From assembly GCA_035503915.1 (NCBI GenBank), contig DATJSU010000007.1:1-52684 (forward strand): a stretch of DNA of 52,684 nt, read 5' to 3'. The notes under the pieces were generated by a model. It was not told where the DNA came from, made no database searches, and saw nothing but the letters and a program-made list of their open reading frames with translations. Source of the DNA: DATJMJ01 sp035503915. GTDB taxonomy: Bacteria > Actinomycetota > Acidimicrobiia > Acidimicrobiales > Palsa-688. Both the position numbers and the translations under genes were made by a program. This document shows, in pieces, positions 23,986 to 33,408 of the stretch (its first letter is position 1; the number at the start of each line of letters is the position of its first letter).

Positions 23986-26118
23986 ATGACTAGCAAACTA
24001 CGTCCGTCCAGGGACCTCTTTATCGCGCTGGTTGTTTTCGGCGCGACTGGGGGCCTTGGCATCGATGCGCTTGCATCGCAGGGCCAGAGGCTCTTTGGCC
24101 AGCAACCTTTGGCTCTTGCCATTTTTGCGCTCTGCTGCCTGGTAAGCGAGCTGCGCCCTCTTCGATGGCTCCGGCTCGACGAAGGCGGCCAAGTCACCGC
24201 CAGCTGGACCTTCATGATGGCCCTGCTCCTGATCGGGCCGCCGTTGGCGGCCGTCAGCGTCGCAGCCGGGATCGTGCTGCTGAGCGACGCTGTCTCGCGG
24301 AAGTCCCCGGTCAAGATCGCCTTCAACACCGCTCAGATCGTGATTTGCCTGAGCCTCGGCGAAACCGTGCTTTACGCGTCTGGGCAGGGGCAAGCCCTCC
24401 TCGGGCACGGGGCACCGTCGTGGGTTTGGCTCCTGGCTTTCGTCGCTGCCTGTGCTGTGATCTTCACCACGAACAACGCCCTGACCGGGACCGTCCTCGC
24501 GCTTCACCAAGGTCTCCCGGTGGGGCCAATGCTGCGAGCAGTGGGGACGGCCAACCTTTCGACCGACGGCGTCCTGCTGTCACTGTCGCCGATCTTTGTC
24601 CTCGTCGCTGAACGAAGCCTTCTTTTGGTACCCCTGTTGTTGCTGACAACCTGGACCGTTTACCGTACGGCCGAGGTCGCGTTGGTCCGCAAGCATGAAG
24701 CCACCCACGATGCGCTGACCCAGTTGCCAAATAGGAGGCTCTTCGACGAGCACCTCCACAACGCCGTGCTGTCCGCACGAAGGACGGGCGGGCGTGTGGG
24801 TGTCGTGCTCATAGATCTCGATGGCTTCAAAGGAATTAACGACCGGCTCGGGCACGATATCGGAGACCAGGTCTTGCGCAGCATCGCTGCCAGGATGAAC
24901 AGTGCCCGCCGCTCGACCGACCTGCTGGCGCGAATTGGCGGTGATGAGTTCGCTCTCGTGATAACTCAGCTCGACTCAGTTGCCACAGCAACTCAGGTTG
25001 CCGAACGCATCGGTGCAACGTTCCTCCAGCCCTGCGTGGTGGAGGGCTTCCCAGTCTCAGTAGAGGCGAGCCTCGGCGTCGCGGTACTGCCCGACCATGC
25101 GCAGGACTCGCAAAGCCTGCTACAGCGAGCGGACGAGACCATGTACTCTGCGAAACACGCCAACCAGGGCGTGGTTGTTTACGGCACCCAATCGGACGAG
25201 CGACCAATCGGGCGGATCGGCCTCCTCGGCGATGTTGCCGAGGCTTTGGCAGCGGGCCAGTTTTTCCTGGAGTACCAGCCACAGATCAGCCTCTCGAGCG
25301 GGCGCACAGTCGGAGTCGAGGCGCTTGTGAGGTGGCGCCACCCAGTTGCGGGGGTCCTCTACCCCTCGGAGTTCATCCGCCTGGCCGAACAGACCGAGCT
25401 CATCGGGGCCATTACCCGCCAAGTACTCAAGGAAGCCTTGGGGCAGGCGGCCGTATGGCAGCGGGCAGGGCGCGATATCAGGGTCGCCGTCAACGTTTCG
25501 GCGCGCAACCTGCAAGACGTCCACTTCCCAGAGGTAGTGGCTGACCTCTTGGCGAGCTCCGGTGCTGCGCCGCACGCTGTCGACCTCGAGATCACCGAGA
25601 ACACTGTTGGCCTCGACAGCGCGACGATCCAGTGGGCGCTCACGCGGCTGCGCGACATCGGCCTTTCCATCTCGATCGACGACTTTGGCACAGGCTATTC
25701 GTCAATGGCTCAGCTGAGGGAGCTACCGGTCGACCGGATCAAGATCGACCGCAGTTTTGTTACCAACATGGGGCGTGAAACACGCGACGCCCTGATAGTT
25801 GGTTCGATCGTCCAACTTGGTCTCGCTCTCGGCATACAAACCGTCGCCGAAGGGGTAGAGGACCCTGACGTAGGCGAGATGCTCCGCCAGCTGGGCTGCA
25901 CGGCAGCTCAAGGATGGCTCTACGGGCGCCCAATGGGCCCGGACCAACTGGACCAGTTGTGGCGGCCGGCGCCTGCCCCGCGTGCCATGTCGGCGGGCGC
26001 TTTCCAGGTCACGCCCGCTGGCAGCCTGCAAGTCACGCCGGTCGGCGGCCTCCATGTCCCACCTTTAGCCATTTTGCAGGTATTACCTGCACGGGTTGTC
26101 GAGACGAGCCTGCAGTGA
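23986..26118 (+). CDS. Membrane GGDEF-EAL cyclic-di-GMP protein
   Basis: This 710-aa protein has an N-terminal membrane domain of about six to eight helices (residues ~10-230). A GGDEF domain follows, with the GGDEF motif at residues 318-322 and an RSTD I-site at 309-312. An EAL domain begins around 410 (EALVRW at 445-450). Key EAL residues look intact: NVSARNL, EITENT, DDFGTGYSS, KIDRSF and QTVAEGVE. Both diguanylate cyclase and phosphodiesterase activity are therefore possible. The tail after residue ~665 holds a short repeated motif (QVTPAGSLQVTPVGGL) that is not part of the EAL fold. The membrane domain may sense an unknown signal. The next gene overlaps it by GTGA, indicating translational coupling. 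Confidence 0.92.
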   Translation: MTSKLRPSRDLFIALVVFGATGGLGIDALASQGQRLFGQQPLALAIFALCCLVSELRPLRWLRLDEGGQVTASWTFMMALLLIGPPLAAVSVAAGIVLLSDAVSRKSPVKIAFNTAQIVICLSLGETVLYASGQGQALLGHGAPSWVWLLAFVAACAVIFTTNNALTGTVLALHQGLPVGPMLRAVGTANLSTDGVLLSLSPIFVLVAERSLLLVPLLLLTTWTVYRTAEVALVRKHEATHDALTQLPNRRLFDEHLHNAVLSARRTGGRVGVVLIDLDGFKGINDRLGHDIGDQVLRSIAARMNSARRSTDLLARIGGDEFALVITQLDSVATATQVAERIGATFLQPCVVEGFPVSVEASLGVAVLPDHAQDSQSLLQRADETMYSAKHANQGVVVYGTQSDERPIGRIGLLGDVAEALAAGQFFLEYQPQISLSSGRTVGVEALVRWRHPVAGVLYPSEFIRLAEQTELIGAITRQVLKEALGQAAVWQRAGRDIRVAVNVSARNLQDVHFPEVVADLLASSGAAPHAVDLEITENTVGLDSATIQWALTRLRDIGLSISIDDFGTGYSSMAQLRELPVDRIKIDRSFVTNMGRETRDALIVGSIVQLGLALGIQTVAEGVEDPDVGEMLRQLGCTAAQGWLYGRPMGPDQLDQLWRPAPAPRAMSAGAFQVTPAGSLQVTPVGGLHVPPLAILQVLPARVVETSLQ

Positions 26119-26723
26119 TCCTCGTAGCAGTGGTCGTCGTGGCTGCGCTCACCGTGCCAATTTGCGGTGGGTCGCTCGGGAACCTCTCCAGCCTGAGGAT
26201 CCGGGCCGCGTGGGCCGTGCTTGCCGCCTTGGCCGTGCAGGTGGTAATTATCTCGGTCATCCCCAAGGAGATGCGGGGGTGGCCGGGCCAGGCTCTCGAG
26301 CTGGTCACCTACGCGCTCGCCGTCGTCTTCCTTGCACTCAACAAAAGGGTGCCGTGGCTGTGGCTGGTCGGCATCGGGGGCCTCTGCAACCTGGTGGCGA
26401 TCGGGGCAAATGACGGTGTCATGCCCGCCTCGCTGGTCGCCCTGCGGGCCGCAGGACGGGCGCGCCACCCCGGTCAGTTCATGAACTCCACCAGCCTTCC
26501 CGCCCCCCGGCTCGCCTTCCTGGGCGACAACTTCTCTCTCCCCAAACATTTTCCCTTCGCCAACGTTTTCAGCGTCGGCGACGTCGTCTTGGCCCTCGGC
26601 GCGCTCCTCCTGCTGCACTCGGTCGGCCAGTCGTGGCCTTCGAGAAAGTTTGGCGTCTGGGCGCACAACCCGTCGAGAGCTCCTCGCAAGCTGGGCGACG
26701 CGCGGAACCCAGGGCTCTCCTAG
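26115..26723 (+). CDS. DUF5317-family membrane protein
   Basis: The start is placed at a GTG that overlaps the GGDEF-EAL stop as GTGA (26115-26118); the frame is also open upstream within the previous gene. The 202-aa product has about four membrane helices (ILVAVVVVAALTVPICGG; AAWAVLAALAVQVVIISVI; ALELVTYALAVVFLAL; FSVGDVVLALGALLLLHSV). The family pattern is NLVAIGANDGVMPASL followed by AFLGDNFSLP and FSVGDVVLALG, typical of DUF5317. The function of this family is unknown. Coupling to a cyclic-di-GMP enzyme may hint at a shared membrane process, but this is inference. Confidence 0.75.
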   Translation: MILVAVVVVAALTVPICGGSLGNLSSLRIRAAWAVLAALAVQVVIISVIPKEMRGWPGQALELVTYALAVVFLALNKRVPWLWLVGIGGLCNLVAIGANDGVMPASLVALRAAGRARHPGQFMNSTSLPAPRLAFLGDNFSLPKHFPFANVFSVGDVVLALGALLLLHSVGQSWPSRKFGVWAHNPSRAPRKLGDARNPGLS

Positions 26724-26784
26724 CGGCCCGGCCACCCTTCGCCCTCTTGGGAGTAGTCTGTCTGACGAGCAGAGGAGGCCAGAC

Positions 26785-27018
26785 GTGGAAGATGCGGACT
26801 TCGAGAGGCGAGCTCAACAGGCGGCGAGCACTGCTGGGACATTTGCGGGGGCGATGTCAGGTGCCCGGTTCATCGGTGCGATGATCCCTCTACCGTTCGT
26901 GGGGCCCGTGGTCGGCGCCGTCGTGGGAGGCGTCGTCGGTGGGGAGATAGGACGTCGCCTGGGCAAGGCTGTCGTGGATGGCGGCGGGGCGTTCGTGCGC
27001 TCCCTCAAAGCCTCCTAG
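26785..27018 (+). CDS. Small glycine-zipper-like protein (77 aa)
   Basis: A GTG at 26785 has AGGAGG (26773-26778) 6 nt upstream. The product begins VEDADFERRAQQAASTAGTF. It then has a long Gly-rich hydrophobic region (GARFIGAMIPLPFVGPVVGA, VVGGVVGGEIGRRLG), the pattern of a glycine zipper able to pack helices or span membrane, and a short charged end. Similar small proteins are widespread and poorly characterised. It stands alone between the DUF5317 gene and the DUF3048 gene. The RBS makes it a credible gene. Confidence 0.65.
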   Translation: MEDADFERRAQQAASTAGTFAGAMSGARFIGAMIPLPFVGPVVGAVVGGVVGGEIGRRLGKAVVDGGGAFVRSLKAS

Positions 27019-27080
27019 GACGGCTAATCGCCGGGCGGTGCGGCTCAAACAAAGACAAAAGACCAAATTCGGCCGAGGCA

Positions 27081-27123
27081 GCACCGAGAGCTGTCAAAAC
27101 GAGCCCGGTGGCGCTTTCGGTGC
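27081..27123 (+). terminator. Imperfect 11-bp hairpin downstream of the glycine-zipper gene
   Basis: GCACCGAGAGC (27081-27091) pairs with GCTTTCGGTGC (27113-27123), with one G-U pair and a 21-nt loop. It lies 62 nt after the stop and 44 nt before the next gene. There is no U-run, so it may be a factor-assisted terminator or a leader structure for the DUF3048 gene. Confidence 0.35.
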
Positions 27124-27166
27124 CTGCCTGTCCGCAGGGTGGCACGCTTGCTAGCCTGAGGGCGCA

Positions 27167-28390
27167 GTGACGGTGGTAAAGGGCGGGAAACGCGTACTTG
27201 TCGCGGCCACAGCTATGTCTGCAGCGGCTTTAAGTGGTTGCGGCGGAGCCGGGGTTGCCAGTTCAGGGCGTCCGGCCACGGCCACGGCGGCGGCCGCAAC
27301 GACCAGCTCGGCTGCCCGTACGTCAAAACCGGGTAGTGTGCGCGCGCTCGCGCGCGGCAAGCACCTGCGGGCAGGCAAGCACCCACAGATAAACAAACGG
27401 TGGCTGACAAAAGGGCAACCGAAGCACAAAGCGCTGGTACCGCACGATCGTCATCATCTGCGCGTTGCCGTGCACGTCGTACCTCTCTGCCCTCTCACTG
27501 GCCTCCGGGCCCCAGGCGGCCGCGTGCCTGAACACGCGGCGTTGGCAGTAAAGGTCGAGAACCTCCCCGAGGCGAGGCCCCAATGGGGGCTCGACAAGGC
27601 CGACATAGTCTTTGAAGAGCCCGTGGAAGGCGGCATAACCAGGTTCATCGCCGTTTTTGATTGCCAGGCGGCGGACCGCATCGAGCCGGTCCGTTCAGCG
27701 CGCCTTGTCGACCCTCAAATCCTCGAGCCTATGGGCCGTATCTTGTTCGCATATTCAGGTGCGATCCAACCCGTTGTCAACGAGGTCGACGCAAGCACGT
27801 CCTTGCTCGAAGACGTCGGCGGTTATAAGGCTGGCGGAGCGTACTGGCGGGACCTGGACCGGTACGCGCCGCACAACCTCGAAACTTCGACGGCTGCTTT
27901 GTACTCGGCTGCCGCGGGGTTGCACTACCCTCAAAAACCTCCTGTCGCCATATTCAGTTACGGGCGGCCGGTACTTGGCGGCACGCCTGCGGCCGCCGTG
28001 AACATCCACTACCCTCTCGATGTCACCACCTGGACCTGGCATCGCGACACAGGCCTGTGGTACCGCTCTTATTCCGACACCGGTGCTGCTTTGCAAGGAG
28101 ACGGGTCACAAATTGCAGCTTCCAACGTCGTGGTCATGATGGTCAACGAGTACCCGACCCAGTACACAGAAGATGCGCTTGGCTCTCACGAAAACGAGCT
28201 CACCCTGAAAGGGAGCGGGCCGGCCTGGGTTTTCCGCGATGGTGCGCAGTTTTTCGGTAGGTGGGAGCGACCGCTCCTCGACCATCCCACGAAATTTGTC
28301 GAGACAAACGGGACAACGATCACGCTGACCCCCGGCAACACGTGGGAGGAGCTGGTCCCGGCAGGCCTCGACATCGACGTGTCGCCATGA
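27167..28390 (+). CDS. DUF3048 lipoprotein (YerB-like)
   Basis: A GTG start gives 407 aa. The N-terminus (KRVLVAATAMSAAALSGCGG) has a lipobox LSGC, so it is a predicted lipoprotein facing outward. A low-complexity linker with basic residues follows. The family core starts at CPLTGLRAPGGRVPEHAALA and has VKVENLPEARPQWGLDKADI, VFEEPVEGGITRFIAVF, EPVRSARLVDPQIL and later NVVVMMVNEYPTQYTEDALG with DGAQFFGRW. These are DUF3048 signatures. The biochemical role is unsettled; the family is found in many Gram-positive bacteria. It is monocistronic by position. Confidence 0.85.
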   Translation: MTVVKGGKRVLVAATAMSAAALSGCGGAGVASSGRPATATAAAATTSSAARTSKPGSVRALARGKHLRAGKHPQINKRWLTKGQPKHKALVPHDRHHLRVAVHVVPLCPLTGLRAPGGRVPEHAALAVKVENLPEARPQWGLDKADIVFEEPVEGGITRFIAVFDCQAADRIEPVRSARLVDPQILEPMGRILFAYSGAIQPVVNEVDASTSLLEDVGGYKAGGAYWRDLDRYAPHNLETSTAALYSAAAGLHYPQKPPVAIFSYGRPVLGGTPAAAVNIHYPLDVTTWTWHRDTGLWYRSYSDTGAALQGDGSQIAASNVVVMMVNEYPTQYTEDALGSHENELTLKGSGPAWVFRDGAQFFGRWERPLLDHPTKFVETNGTTITLTPGNTWEELVPAGLDIDVSP

Positions 28391-28448
28391 GGTGCGGCCG
28401 TGCCCATCCGGGCGGCCCCTGGCCTAGGCCGGCGGCGCCGGCGTGGTC

Positions 28449-29399
28449 TCAGCTCTCCTCGAGCGCTGGCAGCACTTCTTCCTCGAGGAGCCGGAGCGGC
28501 GCGAGGTCGAATGGCGGCCCAACCGCGAAAACGAAATGGTTGACCCCGACCTCGAGGTACCGCCGAAGCTCGTGGGCAACCTCGTCAGGTGTGCCGATCA
28601 GCCATCTGCCGGCCTGGGCCGCAAGGTCGAGCGAGAGCCGGCCCGCAGTTGCCTGCGCGTGCGCTTGAGCCTCCTCGCGACGTGCCGCGATCGCGACAGA
28701 AGGGTGCACGGAGAGCTCGATGTGGTCGAAATTGCGCCCGATCTCGTTACAGAGCTCCTCGAGGCGCCTCACGACCTGTGAGCAGGTCTCAGGAGAACCG
28801 ACCATATTGAGGCGGTCCCCGTGTTTTGCCGCGGCTCGAAGCGAGCCGAGCCCCGTGCCGCCAATAGTCACGGGGGGGTGCGGCGATTGCAAGGGCTTAG
28901 GCTCGCAAGGGGCTTCGGACACTTGATAGAAGCGGCCGCGGAAGGTGGTCCGGTGCTGGTCCCACAGGAGCTTTATCAGCTCGAGAGCTTCGTCGAGGCG
29001 CGCGTATCTCTCCGACAGAGAGGGGAACTCGAGCCCGTAGGCGTCGAACTCACGTTTAGACCAGGCAGCGCCAAGCGAAAAGTCCAAGCGGCCACCGCTC
29101 ATTTGGTCAACCTGAGCCGCGGCCTTCGCAAGCACAGCCGGGTGGCGGTAAAGGTTGCCATTGACGAGCACCCCTATGCGGGCTCGTGACGTGAGCAAAG
29201 CCATCGCGCTCATGGTCGTCAACGTCTCGAAGGCGGCCCCGTCGTCCGGCCCGGCGTAAGGCAAGAGGTGGTCGAAAGCCCAGACCGACCCGAACCCGAT
29301 TTCCTCGACAGCCGCTAAAGCCGAGGCGTACTCCCCCCAGCTCGTGAACTGGCCCTGAAGTTGTACCCCGAAGTGCAGCGCCCGACCCCTAACTCGCAT
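28449..29399 (-). CDS. LLM-class (probably F420-dependent) oxidoreductase
   Basis: The 316-aa protein has the luciferase-like monooxygenase TIM-barrel pattern. It starts HFGVQLQGQF and has AAVEEIGFGSVWAFDHLLPY, RIGVLVNGNLYRHPAVLAKA, DQMSGGRLDFSLGAAWSKRE, YARLDEALELIKLLW and PVTIGGTGLGSLRAAAKHGD. In actinobacteria, members with this TIGR-style pattern mostly use coenzyme F420, though FMN use cannot be excluded. The substrate is unknown. It is convergent with the DUF3048 gene and divergent from the large protease. Confidence 0.87.
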   Translation of the reverse strand: MRVRGRALHFGVQLQGQFTSWGEYASALAAVEEIGFGSVWAFDHLLPYAGPDDGAAFETLTTMSAMALLTSRARIGVLVNGNLYRHPAVLAKAAAQVDQMSGGRLDFSLGAAWSKREFDAYGLEFPSLSERYARLDEALELIKLLWDQHRTTFRGRFYQVSEAPCEPKPLQSPHPPVTIGGTGLGSLRAAAKHGDRLNMVGSPETCSQVVRRLEELCNEIGRNFDHIELSVHPSVAIAARREEAQAHAQATAGRLSLDLAAQAGRWLIGTPDEVAHELRRYLEVGVNHFVFAVGPPFDLAPLRLLEEEVLPALEES

Positions 29400-29629
29400 G
29401 TCGCGCCTTTTGGTTGTGCATGTGCGAGCACACTACTCAAGCCCCTTGCTCCGGGCGCCCAAACCTGGTCGGGCCGCGGGCGGCAGGGCCCTGCGGGCTA
29501 AGGGCGCGGTGATCCCGTGGGTACGGGCACAGGGCGCGCGCTGCAGTCGCAAGGCTGGTAGCTTCGCGTTACTTTGTCTTTGAGCTACCCCACTGCCCCA
29601 CCAAGCAGGACAAGACCACGGAGGGACGG

Positions 29630-32600
29630 GTGGCGCTACGACGGGAAGGGTTGGCTGCCATAACTCGCTACAAATACCACCGAGCCCGCCTCGTCGCGGG
29701 AAGCGCCGCGCTGGCGCTCATGTCCTTAGTCGCCATCCCAGTGTCCTCCCTTGCGGGCGCCACATCGATCGGCTGGCTTCCACGGGCGCAAGGCGCTCGC
29801 GAGCGCGTGATCCTTCTCCTTGCGCAGCAGTGCCCCCAGCGGGCCAGGCTGGCGGAGGGCTTCGCATGCCCGCCCCAAGATCCCCTGCTCGCTGAGCTCA
29901 AAGCTGCCGGGGCGCAAGTCGTTTCCAAATCGACCCTCGTAGACACGATTACCGCTTCGGTCAGCGCAGCGCAGGCGAGGGCGCTCGCTCGGTCGCCATT
30001 TGTGTCGCAGGTTTACCCCGACGGTGTGGTCAAGTTGGGCCCCGCGCCCGAGCCGCTCGTACCGACCACCGTTTACCACGCCCGCCTCCAACCGGCCCTG
30101 TCAGCACATGGTGTCGCCCCAGCTGGCGAGCTGTGCGGCACGCGATCGGCTCCCGAGCTCGACCCGCAGGCACTCCAGGCCATCACGGCGAACACGGCGA
30201 TCGACGCTGGGGTCAACGGGTCGGGGGTCACAGTGGCGATCCTCGCCGACGGCTTGCACCCGACCAATGCCGACTTCCTCCGTAACGCCGCTTACGGCCA
30301 ACCCGGGACGCACGTGATCACTCAGTACTTGGACTTCACCGGGGAAGGCACGAACACCAAAACAGGCGGTGAAGAGGCCTTCGGGGACGCGAGCTCGATC
30401 GCGGCTCAGGGCAACGTGGCCTACAACCTGGCCGAGTACGTGAACCCTGCCGTGGCCGCTCTGATGCCCAAGACCGGGTGCTGGGTCAAGATCCTCGGGG
30501 CGGCACCAGGGGCCTCGGTCCTCGCTCTCCAGGTGATAGGCACCAACGACGAGGGCACCGACTCAGACATAGTGCTAGCGGTCCAGTACGCGGTCCAGCA
30601 CGGCGCCAAGGTCATCAACGAGTCGTTGGGTTCCAACCCGTTCCCAGACACCTCTCTCGACGTCGTCCGCGACGCTGACGATGCCGCGGTAGCCGCCGGC
30701 GTGACCGTCGTCGTGTCGAGTGGTGACGGAGGGGCTTCGAGCACCATCGGGTCGCCGGCAACGGACCCGGACGTCATCAGCGTCGGGGCAACAACGAATT
30801 TCCGGGCGTACGCACAATCAGATCTCGGTGGTTTTTACAACCCCGCCGTCGGCAACGGCCACTGGGTGAGCAACAACATCTCGTCGATTTCCTCCGGCGG
30901 CTTTGACCAGGCGGGTGGGACTGTCGACCTTGTCGCCCCGGGCGACTCTAACTGGGCGCTCTGCTCGACAAACCCGAAGATGTACTCAGACTGCGCGGAC
31001 ACGTTCCGTGGGACAGACATCGGGGTGGACGCGTTCGGGGGCACGAGCGAGGCTGCTCCTCTGACCGCCGCCGGAGCCGCCGACGTCATCGAGGCGTACG
31101 AGCGCACGCACGGCGGCAGCTCCCCGTCTCCTGCGCTCGTGAAGCAGATCCTCTGCAGCTCCGCCACCGACGTTGACGCGCCGGCCGCCGAACAAGGTGC
31201 CGGGATGCTCAACATCGACGGTGCTGTGCGCTTGGCGGAGTCCCTGCCGGCGCCGAGCGCCGCCACGACCACTACGAGCACGACCACTACGAGCACGACA
31301 ACCGGCACGACCACAACTACGACAGCAAACCCGGGCACTACGACGACAAATGTCGCGGGGGCGAGCACGACCACCACGGCAGCCACCACCACGACGTCTT
31401 CGCCCAGTACAACGACTACAACGGTCAAGGCCGCCGCCCCCCCGGTGCCGGGGCGTTTAGGTCCCCTCCTGCCGCCTCAGGGCAGCGTGCTCATCGGCCC
31501 CACGCAAGTAAACGTGCTAGGCCGAGCTGGGAGCACCACCCATCAAACAATCTCCCTCACCAACACCGCATCGGTGCCCGCGACGGTGGAGCTTTCCACG
31601 AGGGCGCTTTCGCAGAAGGTTTATGACACCGGTGTTCACGAGTTCGTCATGGACCCGACCGCGCCGACGACGAACACGGGCGCGTTCCCCATTTGGAACG
31701 GCGCTACCGAGGTGTACCAGACGGAAACTTTCAACGTCCCTGCTCGTAGTGGTGGGCGGCTCTTCTTCGCCATGGACTATCAGCACACCAACCAAAGCTC
31801 TCTCCTCCATGTCGCGCTTTATGAGCCCGATGGCACTTATGCCGCGTACTCAGACCCTCAAGGCCTAGGAGATTACGGTGAAGTCGAAGTCGCCAACCCG
31901 CCAGCAGGGAAATGGACCGCCTTTTTCTTCACCGAGCTGAACGGCGCCACCAAAGGTGCAATCGGCACAAGCGGGGCCGTCCAATGGGATGCAAGCGTGT
32001 GGGACTACGCCAGGGGCTCCACGATCACGCCGGCATCGCTAACGATCCCCGCCGGCCAAACTGCCACGGCAGAGCTCACAGTCACGAACCCAGCAGTTGC
32101 CGGCGATACCAACGAGTCTGTGGTCGTCAAGTACGACGGAGGCCGCACAACTGTCCCTGTGACCATAAGGACCACGGTCTCCATCGGCACCAACGGAGGG
32201 ACTTTTAGCGGCGTCCTCTTCGGGGGCAACGGCCGCCAAGCGGTAGCGGCCCAGACGAACACTTACTTCTTCAACGTCCCAAAGAGCAAGAGCGACCTCG
32301 ACGTGAGCATCGCACTGCAGGACGACCCTGATGAAGGCCTTGTTGGCTACCTCGTCGACCCAGAGGGACAGACCGAGGGATATTCGACCAACTACACGCT
32401 CGTGCCCTCGGGGAGCAGCTTCGAACCGACCGCACCCTTCGGGCTCGTGCCGGGGACTACACCATACCTTCAGCTCTACCATGCAGATCCGCAACCCGGT
32501 GCATGGGAGCTCGTGCTCGAGTGGGAGAACCCGGTCACGGGCAACGAGCTGCAAGAAAGCTTCTCCGGTGCCGTTCGGTTCAACCAGGTCCTCTTGGTCC

Positions 32601-33379
32601 AGTCGGGCCTTCCTAATTCGGCTGCCAAGAAGCTCGCCAGAGGCCGCGCAACGACTGTCACCCTGGACATCGCGAACACAGGCGTTGCCCCCGAAGGGTA
32701 TTTCGTCGACCCCCGCCTAGACAAGGAGGTCGCTATGACCTTGAAAAACCTGAGCCCGGGGACGAGCGCCACGAGGTTGACCTTGCCGCGGTCGGCGTCT
32801 GCCAATTTCCCAATCGGCATCCCGCTTTACCTGGTGCCTACGGACACGAGCCAGCTCAAAGGCACGGTTGCTCGTTTGAGCGGGAGCGCCGGCGTGTCAT
32901 TTGACATGAGCCCCCTCACCGGCGACCCGGAGATCTCCCCACTCGTGCCGAACCGAGATGTCAAGGGCTCGGGCTCGGCGGGCTTGGCCAGCGCGACCCT
33001 GAGCGAGCCCGACGTCACGCCAGGGCTTTGGGACGTCGAGCCCACCGAGATGGGCCCGTTCGGGACGGCTGCCGGCCCCAAGGAACTGGTTGACACGACC
33101 GTGACCGCAGTGACACGCGCTTTTGACACCTCAATGCATACCGGCAGCGACGACCTGTGGCAGGTCGGCTTCAAATTTGCTCGTTTTTACTACGTGGAGC
33201 CCGACCAAGTCGCACAGGTCAAGGTGCAGATCGTGCCCACAGCTGCAGCAGGTACGCAGGTGAGCGGCGTCCTCTACATCGACGACTTCACGCTCGCCAG
33301 TTTCTCGCCCACGCAAGCGTTTTTCCCAAGCGCGGACCAAGTCGCCGCCCTCCCCTATTCTTACACGGTGAGCCCCTGA
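29630..33379 (+). CDS. Large secreted subtilisin-like (S8) protein lacking the usual His motif
   Basis: A GTG with GGAGGGA upstream gives 1249 aa. A signal sequence (residues ~20-43), an I9-like propeptide (~55-133) and an S8-type domain (~185-490) are visible. The Asp motif is VAILADGLHP (D207), the oxyanion Asn is in INESLG (N330) and the nucleophile is in GGTSEAAP (S473). The stretch that should hold HGTHVAG reads GDASSIAAQG (252-261), without His. A Thr-rich linker (~545-603) leads to ~640 residues of beta-sandwich-type domains with no obvious sortase signal or membrane anchor. It may be an inactive or unusual protease working at the cell surface. I recall related actinobacterial proteins with the same DASSIAAQG stretch. 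Confidence 0.82.
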   Translation: MALRREGLAAITRYKYHRARLVAGSAALALMSLVAIPVSSLAGATSIGWLPRAQGARERVILLLAQQCPQRARLAEGFACPPQDPLLAELKAAGAQVVSKSTLVDTITASVSAAQARALARSPFVSQVYPDGVVKLGPAPEPLVPTTVYHARLQPALSAHGVAPAGELCGTRSAPELDPQALQAITANTAIDAGVNGSGVTVAILADGLHPTNADFLRNAAYGQPGTHVITQYLDFTGEGTNTKTGGEEAFGDASSIAAQGNVAYNLAEYVNPAVAALMPKTGCWVKILGAAPGASVLALQVIGTNDEGTDSDIVLAVQYAVQHGAKVINESLGSNPFPDTSLDVVRDADDAAVAAGVTVVVSSGDGGASSTIGSPATDPDVISVGATTNFRAYAQSDLGGFYNPAVGNGHWVSNNISSISSGGFDQAGGTVDLVAPGDSNWALCSTNPKMYSDCADTFRGTDIGVDAFGGTSEAAPLTAAGAADVIEAYERTHGGSSPSPALVKQILCSSATDVDAPAAEQGAGMLNIDGAVRLAESLPAPSAATTTTSTTTTSTTTGTTTTTTANPGTTTTNVAGASTTTTAATTTTSSPSTTTTTVKAAAPPVPGRLGPLLPPQGSVLIGPTQVNVLGRAGSTTHQTISLTNTASVPATVELSTRALSQKVYDTGVHEFVMDPTAPTTNTGAFPIWNGATEVYQTETFNVPARSGGRLFFAMDYQHTNQSSLLHVALYEPDGTYAAYSDPQGLGDYGEVEVANPPAGKWTAFFFTELNGATKGAIGTSGAVQWDASVWDYARGSTITPASLTIPAGQTATAELTVTNPAVAGDTNESVVVKYDGGRTTVPVTIRTTVSIGTNGGTFSGVLFGGNGRQAVAAQTNTYFFNVPKSKSDLDVSIALQDDPDEGLVGYLVDPEGQTEGYSTNYTLVPSGSSFEPTAPFGLVPGTTPYLQLYHADPQPGAWELVLEWENPVTGNELQESFSGAVRFNQVLLVQSGLPNSAAKKLARGRATTVTLDIANTGVAPEGYFVDPRLDKEVAMTLKNLSPGTSATRLTLPRSASANFPIGIPLYLVPTDTSQLKGTVARLSGSAGVSFDMSPLTGDPEISPLVPNRDVKGSGSAGLASATLSEPDVTPGLWDVEPTEMGPFGTAAGPKELVDTTVTAVTRAFDTSMHTGSDDLWQVGFKFARFYYVEPDQVAQVKVQIVPTAAAGTQVSGVLYIDDFTLASFSPTQAFFPSADQVAALPYSYTVSP

Positions 33380-33408
33380 GCGAGCTCACCCGAGGCCACC
33401 CCGGGCCC

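Noticed and set aside
31260..31440. Thr-codon repeats of the protease gene as a non-coding repeat
   Set aside because: They encode a Thr-rich linker in an intact frame and are typical of secreted actinobacterial proteins.
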